From NCBI GenBank assembly GCA_963712465.1, contig CAVQHY010000004.1, forward strand, positions 620,001 through 684,000: a stretch of 64,000 bases of DNA. The letters are read 5' to 3'. Positions 25,724 through 35,180 of this stretch are shown here, in pieces. The stretch comes from CAVQHY01 sp963712465. Lineage in GTDB: Bacteria > Actinomycetota > Thermoleophilia > Gaiellales > Gaiellaceae. The notes below the pieces were generated by a model. That model was not told the DNA's origin and did no database searches. It saw nothing but the letters and a program-made list of their open reading frames with translations. Position 1 is the first letter of the stretch, and each line of letters starts with the position of its first letter. The position numbers and the translations under genes are program-made.

Positions 25724-27171
25724 GCCCCGGTTCGAGCGTTCGCGACGCTCATGCTGGTGCGGGTCGAGTCGACGACCGCCGGCAGTGCGAGACCGAACGA
25801 AGCTCCACCACCCGGACGGGCTTCGGCCCAGATGCGCCCGCCGTTGGCTTCGACGAAGCCCTTCGCGATCGCGAGCCCGAGGCCGGTGCTCGGACCTCCC
25901 TGAGTGGTGGACGCCCGACGGAACGGCTCGAAGACCGTCTCAAGCTCGCGGTCGGATAGGCCCGGGCCCCGGTCAGCGATACGGACGATCACCTCATCGG
26001 CCGTGGTCTCGACGTCGACGGTCACCCGCGAGTCGGCGGGGGAGAACTTCAGCGCGTTCTCGAGGAGGTTGACGAAGGCGCGCTCCAGCTGAGCAGGATC
26101 CACCGAGACGAGGGGAGGGTCAGTCGGAATGAACACGTCGAGCCGGCGACTCCCAGCGATCTGCGCGAGCGCCTGGTCGAGGAGTCCCTCGATCGTCACC
26201 AGTCTCGGCTCGGACCGTGCTGCATCGGCCTGCAGCCTGGCGAGGTCGAGCAGGTTGCCCACGATCCGGTTGAGCCGCTCCGTCTCGGCGACCGCCGTGG
26301 CGAGAAGGCGTTTCCGGTCCTCCGAGTCGAGGGTGAGATCGAAGCTCTCGAGGCCCTCGAGCGAGGCTCTGATCGCTGTGAGAGGCGAGCGGAGGTCATG
26401 GCTGACCGTCCGAAGCAGCGCCGTGTTCAACGAGTCGCTGCGGCGGAGCGCCTCTGCCTCCAGCGCCTCGTGGGCGAAACGCTCCCGATCGACCGCGATC
26501 GCGAGCAGCGACGCGAGCGCGGGCAGGAAACGGCCGCGGGCCGACGAGTTCAGCTCGGCGCCTGCGTCGAGGTAGAGGCTGCCGATGCGCCGGTCTCCGG
26601 CGCGCAGCTCGACGGCCTGTTCCCCCTCATGGGGAGCGGCCCGGTCGTCGAGCTCGATGCGGGACAGCGGCAGATCGAGAAGGCGCGCGGTCGCTTCGGT
26701 GATCCTGGGCAGCTCCGCCACGACACCCCCGCCGGACAGGAGCGCCGTCGAGACTTCCGCGAGCAGAGCCGCCTCGCGCTCCCGCTGCTCGGCCTCGCGC
26801 GCACGGTCCCGGGCTCGCGCGGCGAGGTCGCTCACGAGGAGGCCGGTGACGAGATAGACGCCGAGCGCGAGCCAGTTCTCCTCGCCCGAAAGCGTGAGCT
26901 TCAACGTCGGCGGCAGAAAGAGGAAGTTGAACAGAATCACGCTCGCGACGGAGACGCCGATCGCGTATGCCCTCCCGAATACGATCGCGGCCGCGAGGAC
27001 GGCGAGCACGTAGACCACGCCGAGGTCCACCGCCGGAATGAACGAACGGAGCAGGTAGACGACGCCCGTCACCACCCCGACGGCGGCAGCGCTCCCGAGA
27101 CATCCGACAACCACGCGCGGCCGATTCGCGGGAGCGATTGGCGCCCGAGCCCAGGGACGTCTGCCTGGCAC
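25720..27171 (-). CDS. KdpD-like sensor histidine kinase without the KdpD N-domain
   Basis: The 483-aa kinase begins with the four-TM DUF4118 module of KdpD (about 20-115, including LFNFLFLPPTLKLTLS), a GAF-like linker, a HisKA domain with phospho-acceptor His in LLRTVSHDLRSPLTAIRASL (about 245), and an ATPase domain with the N-box (FVNLLENALKFSP), the G1 box (IADRGPGLSD) and the G2 box (GPSTGLGLAIAKGFVEAN). The N-terminal KdpD and USP domains of E. coli KdpD are absent, as in other shortened actinobacterial forms. It starts at a GTG and overlaps the response regulator gene. Confidence 0.9.
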   Translation of the reverse strand: MPGRRPWARAPIAPANRPRVVVGCLGSAAAVGVVTGVVYLLRSFIPAVDLGVVYVLAVLAAAIVFGRAYAIGVSVASVILFNFLFLPPTLKLTLSGEENWLALGVYLVTGLLVSDLAARARDRAREAEQREREAALLAEVSTALLSGGGVVAELPRITEATARLLDLPLSRIELDDRAAPHEGEQAVELRAGDRRIGSLYLDAGAELNSSARGRFLPALASLLAIAVDRERFAHEALEAEALRRSDSLNTALLRTVSHDLRSPLTAIRASLEGLESFDLTLDSEDRKRLLATAVAETERLNRIVGNLLDLARLQADAARSEPRLVTIEGLLDQALAQIAGSRRLDVFIPTDPPLVSVDPAQLERAFVNLLENALKFSPADSRVTVDVETTADEVIVRIADRGPGLSDRELETVFEPFRRASTTQGGPSTGLGLAIAKGFVEANGGRIWAEARPGGGASFGLALPAVVDSTRTSMSVANARTGA

Positions 27172-27241
27172 GAACCAAGGCTAGCCCTTGTCGTCGCGAC
27201 TCAGCCAGGCAGGGTTGATTTGAGTTGCGGTTGGTGCGCGG

Positions 27242-27853
27242 TCAGTCCAGCGCGAACGATCCTGTGACGATCTCGCCTGCCGGCTCGTACGTCCCGATCA
27301 CGACTCCAGTGCTCGAGACCTTGCTGTCGACGAGCTTCAGCCCGGAGGGGATGGTGCCGTCCGAGAACAGGCGTTTGCCCGAACCGATGACGAGGGGGAA
27401 GACCCACAGGCGGTACTGGTCGACAAGGTTGTGGCGCAAGAGCGTCTGGATCAGGTTCCCGCTGCCATGCACCTGCAGCTCTGGCCCATCTTCCCTCTTG
27501 AGCGCAGCGATGCCTTCGGCTGCGTCTCCCTCGATCAGGACCGAGTTGCTCCACTCCAGCGTGGGATGACTCCGCGACGCCACGTACTTGGTGGCGTCGT
27601 TCAACGGCTTGGCGCCGGCATCGTCTGAGGCGTGCGGCCAATGTGCGGCGAAGATGTCGTAGGTCTTGCGTCCGAGAACGAGGTCGAACGGCATGCCCAT
27701 CGCCTCGCCCATGACCTGACCCATCTGCTCGTCCCAGTAGTTCACCGACCAGCCGCCGTGGGCGAAGCCGCCGCTGTCGTCCTCTCGAGGTCCGCCCGGG
27801 GCCTGCATGACCCCGTCGAGGGTCAAGAAGGTGCTCACGATCAGCTTTCTCAT
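27242..27853 (-). CDS. RibD C-terminal/dihydrofolate reductase-fold protein
   Basis: The 203-aa protein begins MRKLIVSTFLTLDGVMQAPG and has LVLGRKTYDIFAAHWP and LQVHGSGNLIQTLLRHNLVD, the hallmarks of the RibD_C/YyaP/YwjB group of NADPH-binding reductases. The name is structural; substrates are mostly unknown and the proteins are not classical DHFR. GAAAGGA lies 9 nt upstream of the ATG. Divergent from the LuxR/TPR gene. Confidence 0.88.
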   Translation of the reverse strand: MRKLIVSTFLTLDGVMQAPGGPREDDSGGFAHGGWSVNYWDEQMGQVMGEAMGMPFDLVLGRKTYDIFAAHWPHASDDAGAKPLNDATKYVASRSHPTLEWSNSVLIEGDAAEGIAALKREDGPELQVHGSGNLIQTLLRHNLVDQYRLWVFPLVIGSGKRLFSDGTIPSGLKLVDSKVSSTGVVIGTYEPAGEIVTGSFALD

Positions 27854-28174
27854 CTCTCGTGTCCTTTCGATCGGATCCCCGGCTCGAGTCGAGCCCACCG
27901 CCGTATCAGACGACCCAGCGGAGCAAGACTCATCGCGAGCGCAGAGCACCGGGGTCTGCACTGTGTTGCACGAATCGCACGTTTCACACGCTTGCGCGTC
28001 CGCGCGCAGGCACGCGTAGTCGACTCTCGTCTGGTCGAGAACGACATTCAAGCCGCGCTCTCTCGATCGGCCGCGAGGTGGACGCAGTCGGTCGCGCCGT
28101 TCGGGCTCACGTCGCGCCGACGTCAGGGCGATCGGAACACTCGTACAAGAACGCGCAGCGCGCCGAGCTTCCCG
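27854..28174. other. Divergent intergenic region, no gene seen
   Basis: About 320 nt between the RibD-like gene and the LuxR/TPR regulator. It probably holds both promoters. A 15-nt stretch AGCACCGGGGTCTGC at about 27948 recurs upstream of the second LuxR/TPR gene at about 34265; its meaning is unknown. Confidence 0.4.
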
Positions 28175-29830
28175 GTGCTCGAAAATGGTCTAGTGGACGC
28201 CGGGCGCGCCCTCGAGCAAGGTCGCGGCTCCTACGCCAGCGGCGATTGGCAGGACGCCTTCGACGCGCTCGGGCGTGCGCGTCGGGAACAGGCGCTGGCG
28301 GCGGAAGACCTCGAGCTGCTCGCGCGGTCGGCCTACATGCTCGGCCTCGACGACGAGTACAGACGCGCGCTGGAACAGGCGTATCACGCGTACCGCGACG
28401 CTGCCCACGCGTTGCCTGCGGCGCGCTGTGCCTGGTGGATCGGCCACAACCTGCTGTTCCTCGGGCAGTCCGCTCCTGCGCGCGGATGGTTCGCTCGCGG
28501 CCAGCGGTTGCTCGAGCGCGAGGATCGTGACAGCGCCGAGCGCGGCTATCTCCTGCTCCCGACTCTCCTCGACCGCTCCGGCCAGGGCGACTACGCCGCT
28601 GCGTACGCGACGGCCGCGGAGATCGCGGAGATCGGAGAGCGGTTCGGCGACGAGGACCTCGTGGCGATCGCGCTGATGGAGCAGGGCCACGCCCTCGTCA
28701 GGCAGGGAAGGACCGAGGAGGGCCTGCGGCTCGTCGACGAGACCATGGTGGCGGTCACGGCGGGTGAGCTGTCACCGGTTGTCGCCGGCATCGTCTACTG
28801 CAACACGATCGCGTTCTGTCGTGACGTGTACGAGCTTCGGCGGGCGCGGGAGTGGACGGAGGCGCTGACGCGCTGGTGCGAGCAGCAGCCGGACATGGTG
28901 GCGCACAAGGGCCTCTGCCTGGTGCACCGGGCCGAGATCATGACGCTCGGCGGCGCGTGGGAGGACGCGCTTGAAGAAGCGCGTCGTGTCGCCGAGCGGT
29001 TCACGCAGGGAGTCCTGAACCAGCGGGCTCTCGGCCACGCCGCGTACCGGCAGGGGGAGGTCCATCGCCTTCAGGGGCACTTCGACGACGCCGAGGCCGC
29101 GTACCGAGAGGCGAGCCGCTTCGGGCGCGAGCCGCAGCCAGGCCTTGCGTTGATGCGACTGGTGCAGGGACAGGGCGGGGCGGCAGCCGCGACGATTCGG
29201 CGTGCCGTCAGCGAGACGTTGCCGCCGCTGAAGCGGGCGGCGCTCCTGCCGGCCTGCGTCGAGATCCTGATTGCGACCGGCGACGTCCTCGAAGCGCGTG
29301 CGGCATGCGACGAACTTGCCGAGATCGCCCATCGTCAAGCGAGCGAGGCGCTGATTGCTCTGGCTGCGCAGGCGGACGGCGCCGTAGCGCTGGCCGAGGG
29401 CGACGCGCGGACCGCCCTGCCGGCGCTTCGCAGTGCCTGGCAGGCGTGGCAGGAACTGGACGCGCCCTACGACGCCGCACGCGCGCGTGTTCTGATCGCG
29501 CAGGCGTGCGCGGGCCTCGGGGACGAGGACACGGCCGCGCTCGAGCTGGATGCTGCGCGCGACACCTTCTTTCGACTCGGCGCGGCACCCGATCTTGCGC
29601 GGATCGACTCGCTTACGCGCAAGCGCGGGCGAGGCGACCACGGGCTGACGGCGCGCGAGCTCGAGGTGCTGCGCCTGATCGCGCGTGGCAGGAGCAACCG
29701 GGAGATCGCGAGCGTGCTCGTGATCAGCGAGCGTACGGTCGCCCGACACGTGCAGAACATCTTCGCCAAGCTGCGCGTGTCGTCGCGAGCCTCGGCGAGC
29801 GTCTTCGCGGCCGAGCACGATCTCCTCTGA
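28175..29830 (+). CDS. LuxR-family regulator with TPR-like helical repeats
   Basis: The product (about 551 aa from GTG 28175; GTG 28193 is an alternative) is a long array of helical repeats, for example GRGSYASGDWQDAFDALGRA and GEVHRLQGHFDDAEAAYREA, ending in a LuxR/GerE DNA-binding domain (LTARELEVLRLIARGRSNRE, SERTVARHVQNIFAKL). There is no receiver, ATPase or cyclase domain. This architecture suggests a regulator whose TPR part senses a protein or ligand. It is followed by a DUF4242-like gene and an alpha/beta hydrolase, a set partly mirrored at 31441-34088. Confidence 0.85.
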   Translation: MLENGLVDAGRALEQGRGSYASGDWQDAFDALGRARREQALAAEDLELLARSAYMLGLDDEYRRALEQAYHAYRDAAHALPAARCAWWIGHNLLFLGQSAPARGWFARGQRLLEREDRDSAERGYLLLPTLLDRSGQGDYAAAYATAAEIAEIGERFGDEDLVAIALMEQGHALVRQGRTEEGLRLVDETMVAVTAGELSPVVAGIVYCNTIAFCRDVYELRRAREWTEALTRWCEQQPDMVAHKGLCLVHRAEIMTLGGAWEDALEEARRVAERFTQGVLNQRALGHAAYRQGEVHRLQGHFDDAEAAYREASRFGREPQPGLALMRLVQGQGGAAAATIRRAVSETLPPLKRAALLPACVEILIATGDVLEARAACDELAEIAHRQASEALIALAAQADGAVALAEGDARTALPALRSAWQAWQELDAPYDAARARVLIAQACAGLGDEDTAALELDAARDTFFRLGAAPDLARIDSLTRKRGRGDHGLTARELEVLRLIARGRSNREIASVLVISERTVARHVQNIFAKLRVSSRASASVFAAEHDLL

Positions 29831-29942
29831 CCTGGCGCGGAATGACCACGCCGCACAGGCAGCGCAAGTTGGTCAGATCGCCCGATGCCGTGTCTTCGAA
29901 GGCTCCGTAGCGTCCCTCTCGGTAATCGAAAGGAGGATCGAG

Positions 29943-30224
29943 ATGTTCATCGTCGTCCATCACACGATCACCGACCAGGAGACCGCGTTCGCGCGCGGCG
30001 GGAACCTCCTCGCCGGGAACGGCGCTCCGGCGGGCGTGCGGGTCAGAGAGTTCTATCCCAGCCGCGACAAGGCCGACGTGTTCTGCCTGTGGGAGAGCAA
30101 CTCGTTCGAGGAGGTGCGCGACTACGTCGACGCGACCATGGGCGACTCCAGCCGGCAGGAGTACTTCGAGGTCGACGCGGAGATCGCCCGCGGGCTTCCA
30201 GAGCTGGCGACGAGTCGAGCGTAG
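29943..30224 (+). CDS. DUF4242/SCO4226-like small protein
   Basis: The 93-aa protein begins MFIVVHHTITDQETAF and has a ferredoxin-like pattern with VREFYPSRDKADVFCLWES and EVRDYVDATMGDSSRQEYFE. This matches small DUF4242-type proteins, some of which bind nickel through histidines. A very good AAAGGAGG lies 7 nt before the ATG. It probably forms one unit with the LuxR/TPR gene before it and the hydrolase after it. Confidence 0.75.
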   Translation: MFIVVHHTITDQETAFARGGNLLAGNGAPAGVRVREFYPSRDKADVFCLWESNSFEEVRDYVDATMGDSSRQEYFEVDAEIARGLPELATSRA

Positions 30225-30302
30225 GCACGGCCGTATCGCGAGGGCCAAGGAAGCGGCAGCGCGGCGACGGCACATCGGCCGACAGCGAGTAAGGAGGGAG
30301 CG

Positions 30303-31244
30303 GTGGAGAAAGAGCTGGAGCAACAGCTCGCGATGGCACAAGCGGCGCTGCTCGCCCGGTTCGCGCCTGACACACGAGTCCGGAGGATCCGGTGGTCGCA
30401 GGGCGAGACGCAACTACTCGAGCTCGGTACGGGCGCTCCCTTGCTCTACGTCCACGGCGGGTTGGCGGGCGCATTCGAGGTCGTGCCGATCCTCGCAAAG
30501 CTCGCGAAGAACCACCGCGTCCTCGCGATCGATCGGCCGGGTCACGGGCTTGCTGATCCCTTTGACTACCGCGGCGTCGACCTGCTCGCCCACGCTCGGA
30601 CGTTCCTGGGCGACGTCCTCGACGCGCTCGAGCTATCCGCCGTGAACGTGCTGGCCAGCTCGATCGGCGGCCTCTGGTCCGCCGCGTTCGCGATTGACGA
30701 GCGCGGGAGCGTCTCACGGCTCGTGCTCCTCGGGGCACCGGCCGGGGTGAGACGGGGTCAGCCGCCACTTCAGCTGCGCATGCTCGGGCTCCCCGTCGTC
30801 GGGCAGCGGTTTGGCAGGCGCGTGTTCTCGAATGCGACACGCAACGGAAGCCGGAAGTTCTGGGGCCAGGTGCTCGTCGAGCACCCCGAACGAGTCGATG
30901 ACCTGCTGCTCGACGTCGATGTGGCGAACGAACGACGGAATGTCGAGAGCATGCTCGGACTGATGCACTGCATCGTCGATGCGCGAGGGCTCCGACCGGC
31001 GCTGATCCTCGGTGAGCATTGGCGAGAGCTGACGACGCCGACGCTCCTGATCTGGGGCGAACGGGACGCCTTCGGCTCGCCGAAAGACGGTGAGGCTCTC
31101 GTCGCAAAGATTCCAAACCTTCGCGTCGTCCGAATCGCCGAGGCGGGGCACCTGCCGTGGCTAGACGACCCCGAGAGCGTCGTGGCAGAGATCGAACGTT
31201 TCCTGGCCGCTCAGCCGAGAGGCGGAGTGGAGGCAGCCGTATAG
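30303..31244 (+). CDS. Alpha/beta hydrolase (paralog 1)
   Basis: The 313-aa protein has the oxyanion motif PLLYVHGGLAG, RVLAIDRPGHGLAD, the nucleophile elbow NVLASSIGGLW (Ser in Ser-x-Ser-x-Gly), the acid in LIWGERDAFGSP and catalytic His in AEAGHLPWLDDPE. AAGGAGGG lies 4 nt before the GTG start. It is strongly similar along its length to the convergent hydrolase at 31441-32385, including the C-terminal RGGVEAAV versus RSGVKAAV. The substrate is unknown. Confidence 0.88.
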   Translation: MEKELEQQLAMAQAALLARFAPDTRVRRIRWSQGETQLLELGTGAPLLYVHGGLAGAFEVVPILAKLAKNHRVLAIDRPGHGLADPFDYRGVDLLAHARTFLGDVLDALELSAVNVLASSIGGLWSAAFAIDERGSVSRLVLLGAPAGVRRGQPPLQLRMLGLPVVGQRFGRRVFSNATRNGSRKFWGQVLVEHPERVDDLLLDVDVANERRNVESMLGLMHCIVDARGLRPALILGEHWRELTTPTLLIWGERDAFGSPKDGEALVAKIPNLRVVRIAEAGHLPWLDDPESVVAEIERFLAAQPRGGVEAAV

Positions 31245-31247
31245 CGA

Positions 31248-31440
31248 CCACGGCATTTCGCGCCTGCGCTTGCGCGGCACGTTTCGCGCTTACGGCGCCG
31301 GCGAAGGTGCGCATGGTCGACTTGGCTCCCGTCGAGAGGGATGTGCGAGCGACGGCTGCGGTGATCGTCAGCCGCGTTCGCTGACGGACTCGCCGATCCT
31401 CGGCCCATGGCATGTCGCGCGGGCGCGAAATGCCATGTGG
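31248..31440. repeat. Inverted repeat in the convergent spacer
   Basis: The arm 31248-31264 (CCACGGCATTTCGCGCC) and the arm 31422-31440, read on the other strand, differ only by a 2-nt insertion. They are the outer ends of a larger inverted duplication that includes the two hydrolase genes. Between the arms no gene is seen. Confidence 0.75.
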
Positions 31441-32385
31441 TTACACCGCTGCTTTCACTCCGCTCCGTGGCTGTGAGGCCAGGAAACCTTCGATCTCTGC
31501 CACGACGCTCTCGGGGTCGTCGAACCACAAGTTGTGCCCCGCCCCGGCGATCCGGACTAGGCGAAGATTCGGATTCTTCGCGACGAGAGCCTGACCCTCC
31601 TCCGGCGAGCCGAAGGCGTCAAATTCGCCCCAGATCAGGAGCGTCGGCGTCGTCAGCTCTCGCCAACGATCGCCGAGCACCAGCTCTCGGCGATACCCCA
31701 GCCGTCGGGCGGAGGCGATACGGCTCACCAGACCGAGCATGCTCTCGACATTGCGGCGCATGTTCGCGACGTCGTAGTCGAGCACCAGGTCGTCGACTCT
31801 CTCGGGATGATTGACGATGACCTGGCCCCAGAACTTCCGGCTTCCGGCGCGCGTCCCATTCGAGAACACGTACCTGCCGAGCCGTTGTCCGATGAGCGGG
31901 AGCCCGAGCGGAAGCAGCTGGCGCGGCACCTGACGCTTGACCCCCACCGGGGCGCCGGCGAGCACCAGGCGCGAGACTCGGCTCGGAGCGTCTATCGCGA
32001 AAACGACCGCCCAGAGCCCGCCCAGCGAGTTCGCCATCACATCGACGCTCGGCAGCTCGAGCGCGTCGAGAATGTCGCCCAGGAACGTCCGAGCGTGGTC
32101 GAGCAGATCGACGCCACGGTAGTCGAAGGGATCGGCGAGCCCGTGACCCGGCCGATCGACCGCGAGGACGCGGTGGTTTTCTGCGAGCGCGGCGAGGATC
32201 GGCACGACCTCGTATGCGCCGCCCAACCCACCGTGGACGTACAGCAGCGGCGACCCGGTACCGAGCTCGAACAGTTGCGTCTCGCCCTGCGACCAGCGGA
32301 TTCTCCGGACTCGTGTGTCAGGCGCGAACCGGGCGAGGAGCGCCGCCTGTGCCTGCTCGAGCTCGCAATCCAGGTCGGTTCCCAT
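31441..32385 (-). CDS. Alpha/beta hydrolase (paralog 2)
   Basis: The 314-aa protein has PLLYVHGGLGGAYEVVPILA, AVDRPGHGLADPFDYRGVD, the nucleophile elbow DVMANSLGGLW (Asn-Ser-Leu-Gly-Gly), LIWGEFDAFGSPEEG and AGAGHNLWFDDPE. It is convergent with paralog 1 and shares long identical blocks with it (for example ALLARFAPDTRVRRIRWSQG). It lies just downstream of the second LuxR/TPR gene. The paralogs differ around the nucleophile (ANSLGG against ASSIGG), so substrate ranges may have diverged. Confidence 0.88.
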   Translation of the reverse strand: MGTDLDCELEQAQAALLARFAPDTRVRRIRWSQGETQLFELGTGSPLLYVHGGLGGAYEVVPILAALAENHRVLAVDRPGHGLADPFDYRGVDLLDHARTFLGDILDALELPSVDVMANSLGGLWAVVFAIDAPSRVSRLVLAGAPVGVKRQVPRQLLPLGLPLIGQRLGRYVFSNGTRAGSRKFWGQVIVNHPERVDDLVLDYDVANMRRNVESMLGLVSRIASARRLGYRRELVLGDRWRELTTPTLLIWGEFDAFGSPEEGQALVAKNPNLRLVRIAGAGHNLWFDDPESVVAEIEGFLASQPRSGVKAAV

Positions 32386-32434
32386 GTGCCACGAGGATGG
32401 CTGCGCGCGAAACGCGCAGCATCGGTGGGAATAC

Positions 32435-34088
32435 CTATCCCGCTACCGATTTCCGGGTCGGCTGGCGGAGCGCGTACGCGGCCGCCTCGGCCCGGTTTCG
32501 CAGGCCGAGCTTGGACAGGATGCGCGCGACGTGATGCTCGGCCGTGCGCCGGCTGATGTAGAGGCGTTCCCCGATCTCTGCGTTCGAGCACCCTTCGGCC
32601 AGAAGCGACAACACCTCGGTCTCGCGCTTGGTCAGCGCCCCGTACCCCTTCGGGAACGTTCGCCCCGGAGCTCCGAGCTCTCGGAGTAGGGAGGCGGCCG
32701 CGTCGGCGTCGCAGGCCGCGCCGAGACGCTCGAACGTGTCCAGCGCGTGGTGCGCCTCCACGGCTGCTGCTGCCGGCGCGTGCGAGGCGAGCACCCGGGC
32801 GAGCGCGACTCGCGCCTGCGCAGCTTCGAAGGTCAGACCGAGCCCCGCGAACAACTCCAGGGCCGTTTGGAAGTCCGCCCGTGCTTGCTCGTCTCCTCGA
32901 GTTGCTCGGACCTTGCCCTTCGTGATTATCGCGACCGCGCGCGTGCGGTCGCCCTCTGAGCCGCTGGCGAGCTCGGCGAGCTGTTCGAGTGTCTCGTCCG
33001 CGGTTACCAGGTCGCCGCGAGCTAGCTGTACCTCGACGAGCAAGCCGAACAGGGGCGGGCAGTTCGGATCGGACAGCGGGGTGCTCTCGAGGCACAAGCG
33101 GACGAGCTCCTCTGCGAGCGCGAGGTCGCCGCGTGCCAACGCGATTCTCGCCAGCGACCCTTTCGCTCTCGTGTGCCAGTCGATCTCCTCGAGCAGACGC
33201 TCGGCCTCCTCGAAGCGTCCCTGGCGAACGCGTAGCTCCGCAAGCCGAAGCAACGGGAAAAGCCGCTCCGCGCGGTACCCGGTCTCGAACAGGCGGACCG
33301 CGGCTAGCAGTTCGCGCTCCGCCTCATCCCAGCGTCCGAGCGCGATCAGGATGCCGCCGTAGTGCGTCCGGCAGGTTGGCGGCACGAAGTCGCCCCACGC
33401 CTCGAAGCGAGTCGCGGTCTCGAGCCACTGCTCGGCACGGTTGACGTCGGTCGTCCGCTCACAGGCGCTCAAGAACCGGCAGTAGATCTCGCCGATGGCG
33501 CCGACGCCGGCGATCTCTCCCGCCGTGACGGCGGCCATCACTTGGTCGAGCAGAGTCATCCCCTCGGCGACGCGCCCCGAAGCGACGTACGCGTCGCCGA
33601 GCAGAGCCATGGCATCGAACTCGAGGTCCCTGTCCCCGTACCGCCTGGCGATCTCGATCGCCTCGGCCGCGAACTGCTCGCGCTCGGATGCATCCGACGT
33701 CCACGGAGCGCGATCAAGGATGAGCCAACCGTGCGCCGCACACTCTTCGACCCCCTCGAGCACGCTCTCCGCCCGCGCCATCCAGCCGTTTGCCGCGGCC
33801 ACGTTGCCGTGAACCGACGCGTACAGGAACGCCAGCCAGCGCGCCAGCTCGGCAGGCCTCCGCCCGTAGGGCGCGCCGCTCGTATTCGGCAAACGCTCGC
33901 TCCTTCAGCTCGATAGCGCGCGCATGCTCACCCGCGAACTGCAGCGCCTCGCCAAGGCCATCGAGAATCTCGGCGGTCTCGCCGAACTCCGCGGCTTGCT
34001 CGAAGAGCGCGCGGGCGCCCTCCCAATCCGCGGCGGCAAGTGCCTTGCGGCCGAGGCGCAGGAGCTCGTCAGCGGTCGCGACACCCAT
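32435..34088 (-). pseudogene. LuxR-family TPR regulator, +1 frameshift near the N-terminus
   Basis: From ATG 34088 the frame reads a TPR-like start (ATADELLRLGRKALAAADWE, LGEALQFAGEHARAIELKER), and homology then passes to another frame near 33850 with RWLAFLYASVHGNVAAANGW. A one-base skip, best placed after the Ala codon GCT in CRAGCT-G-GCGCGC, joins them. The remainder is intact to the LuxR HTH (LTKRETEVLSLLAEGCSNAE, SRRTAEHHVARILSKL). If the frameshift is real, a start at 33892 could still give 485 aa with the HTH. It precedes hydrolase paralog 2. Confidence 0.75.
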
Positions 34089-34344
34089 CGCCGCGAATGA
34101 TCCCAGGAGGCTGGGCCACTCGCCAGGCGGCGCTCCGTGGCGCTCAAGGGTGACCAGCGACTGCCGCCACCGCGTCCCGTCGTTTCCGGCGACGCGCTGC
34201 GGGTCGAGGGAGAGCGCGAACGATTTCGCCTCCCTTGGCGCAGGGCTGGCGACGTCCTTGGGGTAGCACCGGGGTCTGCGCGGCCTCGCAGGTCCGGGAT
34301 TGCTCACAACGCGGATTCGAAGCCGCTTGGGCTGGGCGCCGCTG

Positions 34345-34390
34345 TGCAGGGACTTCACCGACGATTCGTAGTCGCGCGCCACGTCTCGCG
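34345..34390 (+). repeat. 46-nt direct repeat, copy 1
   Basis: It matches 35895-35940 at 41 of 46 positions in the same orientation. It lies upstream of the second LuxR/TPR gene. The central part resembles a tRNA anticodon-arm sequence, so it may derive from an old attachment site. Confidence 0.7.
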
Positions 34391-34443
34391 CCACACACCA
34401 CCGGATATCGGCCCGTCAGGCGACGCGCATCGGCCGTTGCCGG

Positions 34444-34701
34444 CTAGCGCACCCAGCCCCAGCCGATGCTGAACAGCTCGACGGCGACAGCTGCGAGCAG
34501 CCCGGCGAGGACGATCGCCGCGGCGAGCGCCACCCACGCGAGCAGTATGGCCGCCACCAGCTCAACGGCACCCAGCACAGTGGGCACGGGGGGGCCGAGC
34601 GGCGTCAAAGCAAACCTCCGCCGTCGGCGGACTGGGCTGAGGTCGTCCAAGACCCCATGTGGGGTGATTGCACCGAGGTCGTCGTGGGGGTCGACCATCA
34701 T
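34444..34701 (-). CDS. Small two-TM membrane protein (paralog 1)
   Basis: From ATG 34701, with GAAAGG upstream, an 85-aa product has a hydrophilic start with VDPHDDLG and then two close hydrophobic helices ending AVELFSIGWGWVR. It is clearly related to the gene at 36715-36921 (VDPHDDD..., AVELFNIGWGLLR); the two lie in the same orientation 2.3 kb apart. The family is unknown to me. The DNA upstream also resembles the small frame upstream of paralog 2, so a two-gene unit was duplicated. Confidence 0.65.
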   Translation of the reverse strand: MMVDPHDDLGAITPHGVLDDLSPVRRRRRFALTPLGPPVPTVLGAVELVAAILLAWVALAAAIVLAGLLAAVAVELFSIGWGWVR

Positions 34702-34964
34702 CGGGGCCTTTCGTCTCCTCAGGTCAATTCGCGTCGCGATCTTGTCAACTCGCGTCGTGAACAGCAAGCCAAGTCCCCCAAATGGGGGAGGGCTGCGTAC
34801 GTCCTGAGATCAACGTCCGGCGGTGGGCGTCGTAGGGCGTCCGCCACGGCGGCGGCTGCCGCTTCGTCGTCGACGCGGAGACGACCCCCCCGAGGCCCGG
34901 CCCGACGCCCGTGTCGATGCTAATGGGGTATCGGGCTTGACGCCCCTTTGGTTTCTGACCCAAC

Positions 34965-35180
34965 ATGCGGGCGTGGCGGGCCGCTCCGACGCGCTTGCTC
35001 CGGGGCCGGGACTATCCGGCTACGTTCGCCGACTCTTGGTTTTCGGATGAGGACGCCTGCCTCGCGTTCCTCGAACGGCTGCGCTGGCCGGACGGCTTCA
35101 TCTGCCCGAGCTGCGGCGCACTAGAAGCAAGATGGTCTGGCGCGACCTCGAAACGGCAGCACCTGAGATCGTCCGACTAG
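34965..35180 (+). pseudogene. IS1595-family transposase, N-terminal remnant
   Basis: The frame reads DYPATFADSWFSDEDACLAF, LERLRWPDGFICPSCGA: the conserved N-terminal zinc-binding region of IS1595 transposases with its first Cys-x-x-Cys. The DDE domain is entirely missing. After CGALEA the sequence runs into the next gene. It is a 5' fragment left by deletion in this insertion-prone region. Confidence 0.75.

Noticed and set aside
34745..34966. 73-codon minus frame upstream of membrane paralog 1
   Set aside because: The similarity to the 36970-37098 frame is in a different reading frame, so this one is a shadow.
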